Below are positions 63,942 to 64,000 of a stretch of DNA of 64,000 nt, piece after piece. The notes under the pieces were generated by a model. The model had not been told where the DNA came from and did not search any database. It saw nothing but the letters and a program-made list of their open reading frames with translations. Source of the stretch: Sedimentibacter sp. zth1 (GTDB lineage Bacteria > Bacillota > Clostridia > Tissierellales > Sedimentibacteraceae); the NCBI RefSeq assembly GCF_017352195.1, contig NZ_CP071445.1, positions 124,001 to 188,000 on the forward strand. Direction: 5' to 3'. The position numbers and the translations under genes were made by a program. How positions within the stretch are numbered: the first letter of the stretch is position 1; every line of letters begins with the position of its first letter.

Positions 63942-64000
63942 CTATATTTTCCTCTCAATTTAGTTCATTAATTACCTAAAATATTATATATCATTAACAT

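Overview
The window is AT-rich, Gram-positive-type chromosomal DNA with strong Shine-Dalgarno sites, frequent TTG/GTG starts and intrinsic terminators. Spore sigma factors (spoIIGA-sigE-sigG), flagellar genes and a complete ornithine-fermentation operon point to an endospore-forming, motile, amino-acid-fermenting anaerobe of the class Clostridia. The ornithine operon order matches that known from Clostridioides and Acetoanaerobium sticklandii, so a Peptostreptococcaceae-like genome is the best guess. The genus cannot be fixed from this sequence alone.

Layout. (1) 1-17.9 kb: the S10-spc-alpha ribosomal superoperon (end of rplC to rplQ, with secY, adk, map, a KOW protein, infA and rpoA), then the ECF transporter module ecfA1-ecfA2-ecfT and truA. 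(2) 17.9-23.9 kb: a motility block between truA and rplM. It holds a CheW protein with an inserted CZB zinc domain on its own SigA promoter and terminator, then a SigD/sigma-28-type promoter and flgM-flgN-flgK-flgL-DUF6470-fliW-csrA. (3) 24-25 kb: rplM-rpsI, then a preQ1-I riboswitch upstream of queT. (4) 25.7-27.3 kb: a 51-base poly-T run, a MerR regulator and a frameshifted gene remnant. (5) 27.4-31.4 kb: efp, a CD1247-type acidic protein, a hairpin-rich intergenic element, then spoIIGA-sigE-sigG-ylmC behind a promoter with the wide spacing typical of spoIIG. (6) 31.5-36.2 kb: an apparently accessory, very AT-rich stretch with an orphan Eco57I-type adenine methyltransferase, an SLH-domain surface protein and a SurA-N-like membrane protein. 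(7) 36.2-41.9 kb: a Cys-rich protein, cyclophilin, upp, acpS, a lipoprotein that seems to start at ATA, the EndoAI/EndoA (MazEF) pair and folC. (8) 42-45.8 kb: a cobalamin riboswitch and a vitamin B12 ABC importer whose ATPase carries an extra C-terminal domain. (9) 45.8-49.7 kb: dxr, pheB-like, a patatin and a ZIP transporter. (10) 49.7-59.8 kb: a sigma-54 activator and the ornithine operon ord-ortA-ortB-oraS-oraE-mutL-like-orr, plus a HAD protein. (11) 59.8-64 kb: a cytoplasmic parvulin, divergent LysR/YeiH genes and ychF.

How the parts fit. Orr makes D-ornithine, the B12- and PLP-dependent OraS/OraE forms 2,4-diaminopentanoate, Ord deaminates it, and OrtAB cleaves the product to acetyl-CoA and alanine. 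The MutL-like ATPase probably services OraE, and the B12 importer 10 kb away could supply its cofactor. The operon has a -24/-12 promoter and two 16-bp palindromes 22 bp apart about 150 bp upstream, which fits control by the adjacent activator. The least explained items are the split CheW-CZB protein, the orphan methyltransferase beside sporulation genes, the ATPase extension, the ATA-start lipoprotein, the poly-T run and the stacked-hairpin intergenic elements.
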